From Siphonodentalium dalli (Eukaryota; Mollusca; Scaphopoda; Gadilida; Siphonodentaliidae), in NCBI GenBank assembly GCA_032622095.1, contig CP136066.1, positions 54,650,609-54,714,608 on the forward strand: a DNA stretch of 64,000 bases, written 5' to 3'. The number at the start of each line of letters is the position of its first letter. The first letter of the stretch is position 1. Below, in pieces: positions 63,963 to 64,000 of the stretch. A program made the translations under genes and the position numbers. The notes below the pieces were generated by a model that was not told the origin of the DNA, made no database searches, and saw only the letters and a program-made list of their open reading frames with translations.

Positions 63963-64000
63963 GGTTGAGTTAAAAGTTGATATATATATATTGGTTCATC
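63963..64000 (+). repeat. Start of satellite array A12, cut by the window edge
   Basis: GGTTGAGTTAAAAG and GATATATATATATTGG are the standard post-spacer monomer opening. The array therefore continues to the right of the window. Confidence 0.95.

Noticed and set aside
1-64000. CRISPR-like array because of regular direct repeats
   Set aside because: The repeat unit is ~160 bp with no unique spacers between short repeats and no cas genes; the 'spacers' here are 12 near-identical copies of one sequence.
1-64000. Inverted monomers or inverted array blocks
   Set aside because: Apart from the 22-base piece in the spacer, every monomer I read is in plus orientation.
1-64000. Telomere-type repeats or long microsatellites
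   Set aside because: Only short runs are present, such as TATATATATA in post-spacer monomers and a two- to three-unit AAC run in the spacer.

Overview
The whole window is one satellite-DNA array from a eukaryotic genome. It consists of head-to-tail, AT-rich monomers of about 160 bp, all in the same orientation. Twelve full copies of a non-satellite 'spacer' (S1-S12, about 723-786 bp) and one broken copy interrupt it. I see no protein-coding gene, rRNA, tRNA, telomere repeat or recognisable transposon. I do not recognise the satellite family, so I cannot name the organism. The evidence for a eukaryote is the nucleosome-sized monomer, the multi-kilobase higher-order repeat (HOR) structure, the lack of genes over 64 kb, and spacer motifs that resemble a TATA box and splice sites.

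Layout. The arrays (A0-A12) and spacers alternate: A0 1-173, S1 174-896, A1 897-3127, S2 3128-3913, A2 3914-6726, S3 6727-7452, A3 7453-17583, S4 17584-18306, A4 18307-20850, S5 20851-21576, A5 21577-23321, S6 23322-24047, A6 24048-26429, S7 26430-27155, A7 27156-33014, S8 33015-33740, A8 33741-37228, S9 37229-37954, A9 37955-41282, S10 41283-42008, A10 42009-51044, S11 51045-51770, A11 51771-63236 (with a spacer fragment at 61661-61847), S12 63237-63962, A12 63963-64000.

Monomer types can be told apart by eye. Type a has GTATACATTGG, CAGTTCCAC and GTGTTGG. Type b has GTATATATTGG, CAGTCCCAC and GTACTGG. Type c is 157 bp with AAAGTATGTCGTAT and GACATAAAAAC. Type d is 148 bp, lacks 12 bp, and has GTTTATGTATCTATTTTC. 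Type e has ATCAATGTTCAAG and CCACTAATTGG. Type f has GTAAATAATGG. They follow one another in recurring orders, which makes HOR blocks of 477, 957, 1582-1585, 1736, 2062, 2693, 2954, 3108, 3167 and 4054 bp.

The spacer always interrupts the monomer at the same phase. Its left end is a degenerate part-monomer, followed by a short inverted piece of the satellite and then about 600 bp of unique sequence. That sequence carries a strong TATA-like element, a 15-nt exon-like segment between splice-like signals, and a hairpin followed by a T run. Shared substitutions let the copies be grouped as S1/S2/S12, S4/S6/S7 and S8-S11. Units 8, 9 and 10 carry a clear signature of one unequal crossover, and S7 looks like a recombinant spacer. 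The picture is of a spacer captured once and then amplified and shuffled with the satellite by recombination. Whether it is transcribed is open and is the most interesting question here.
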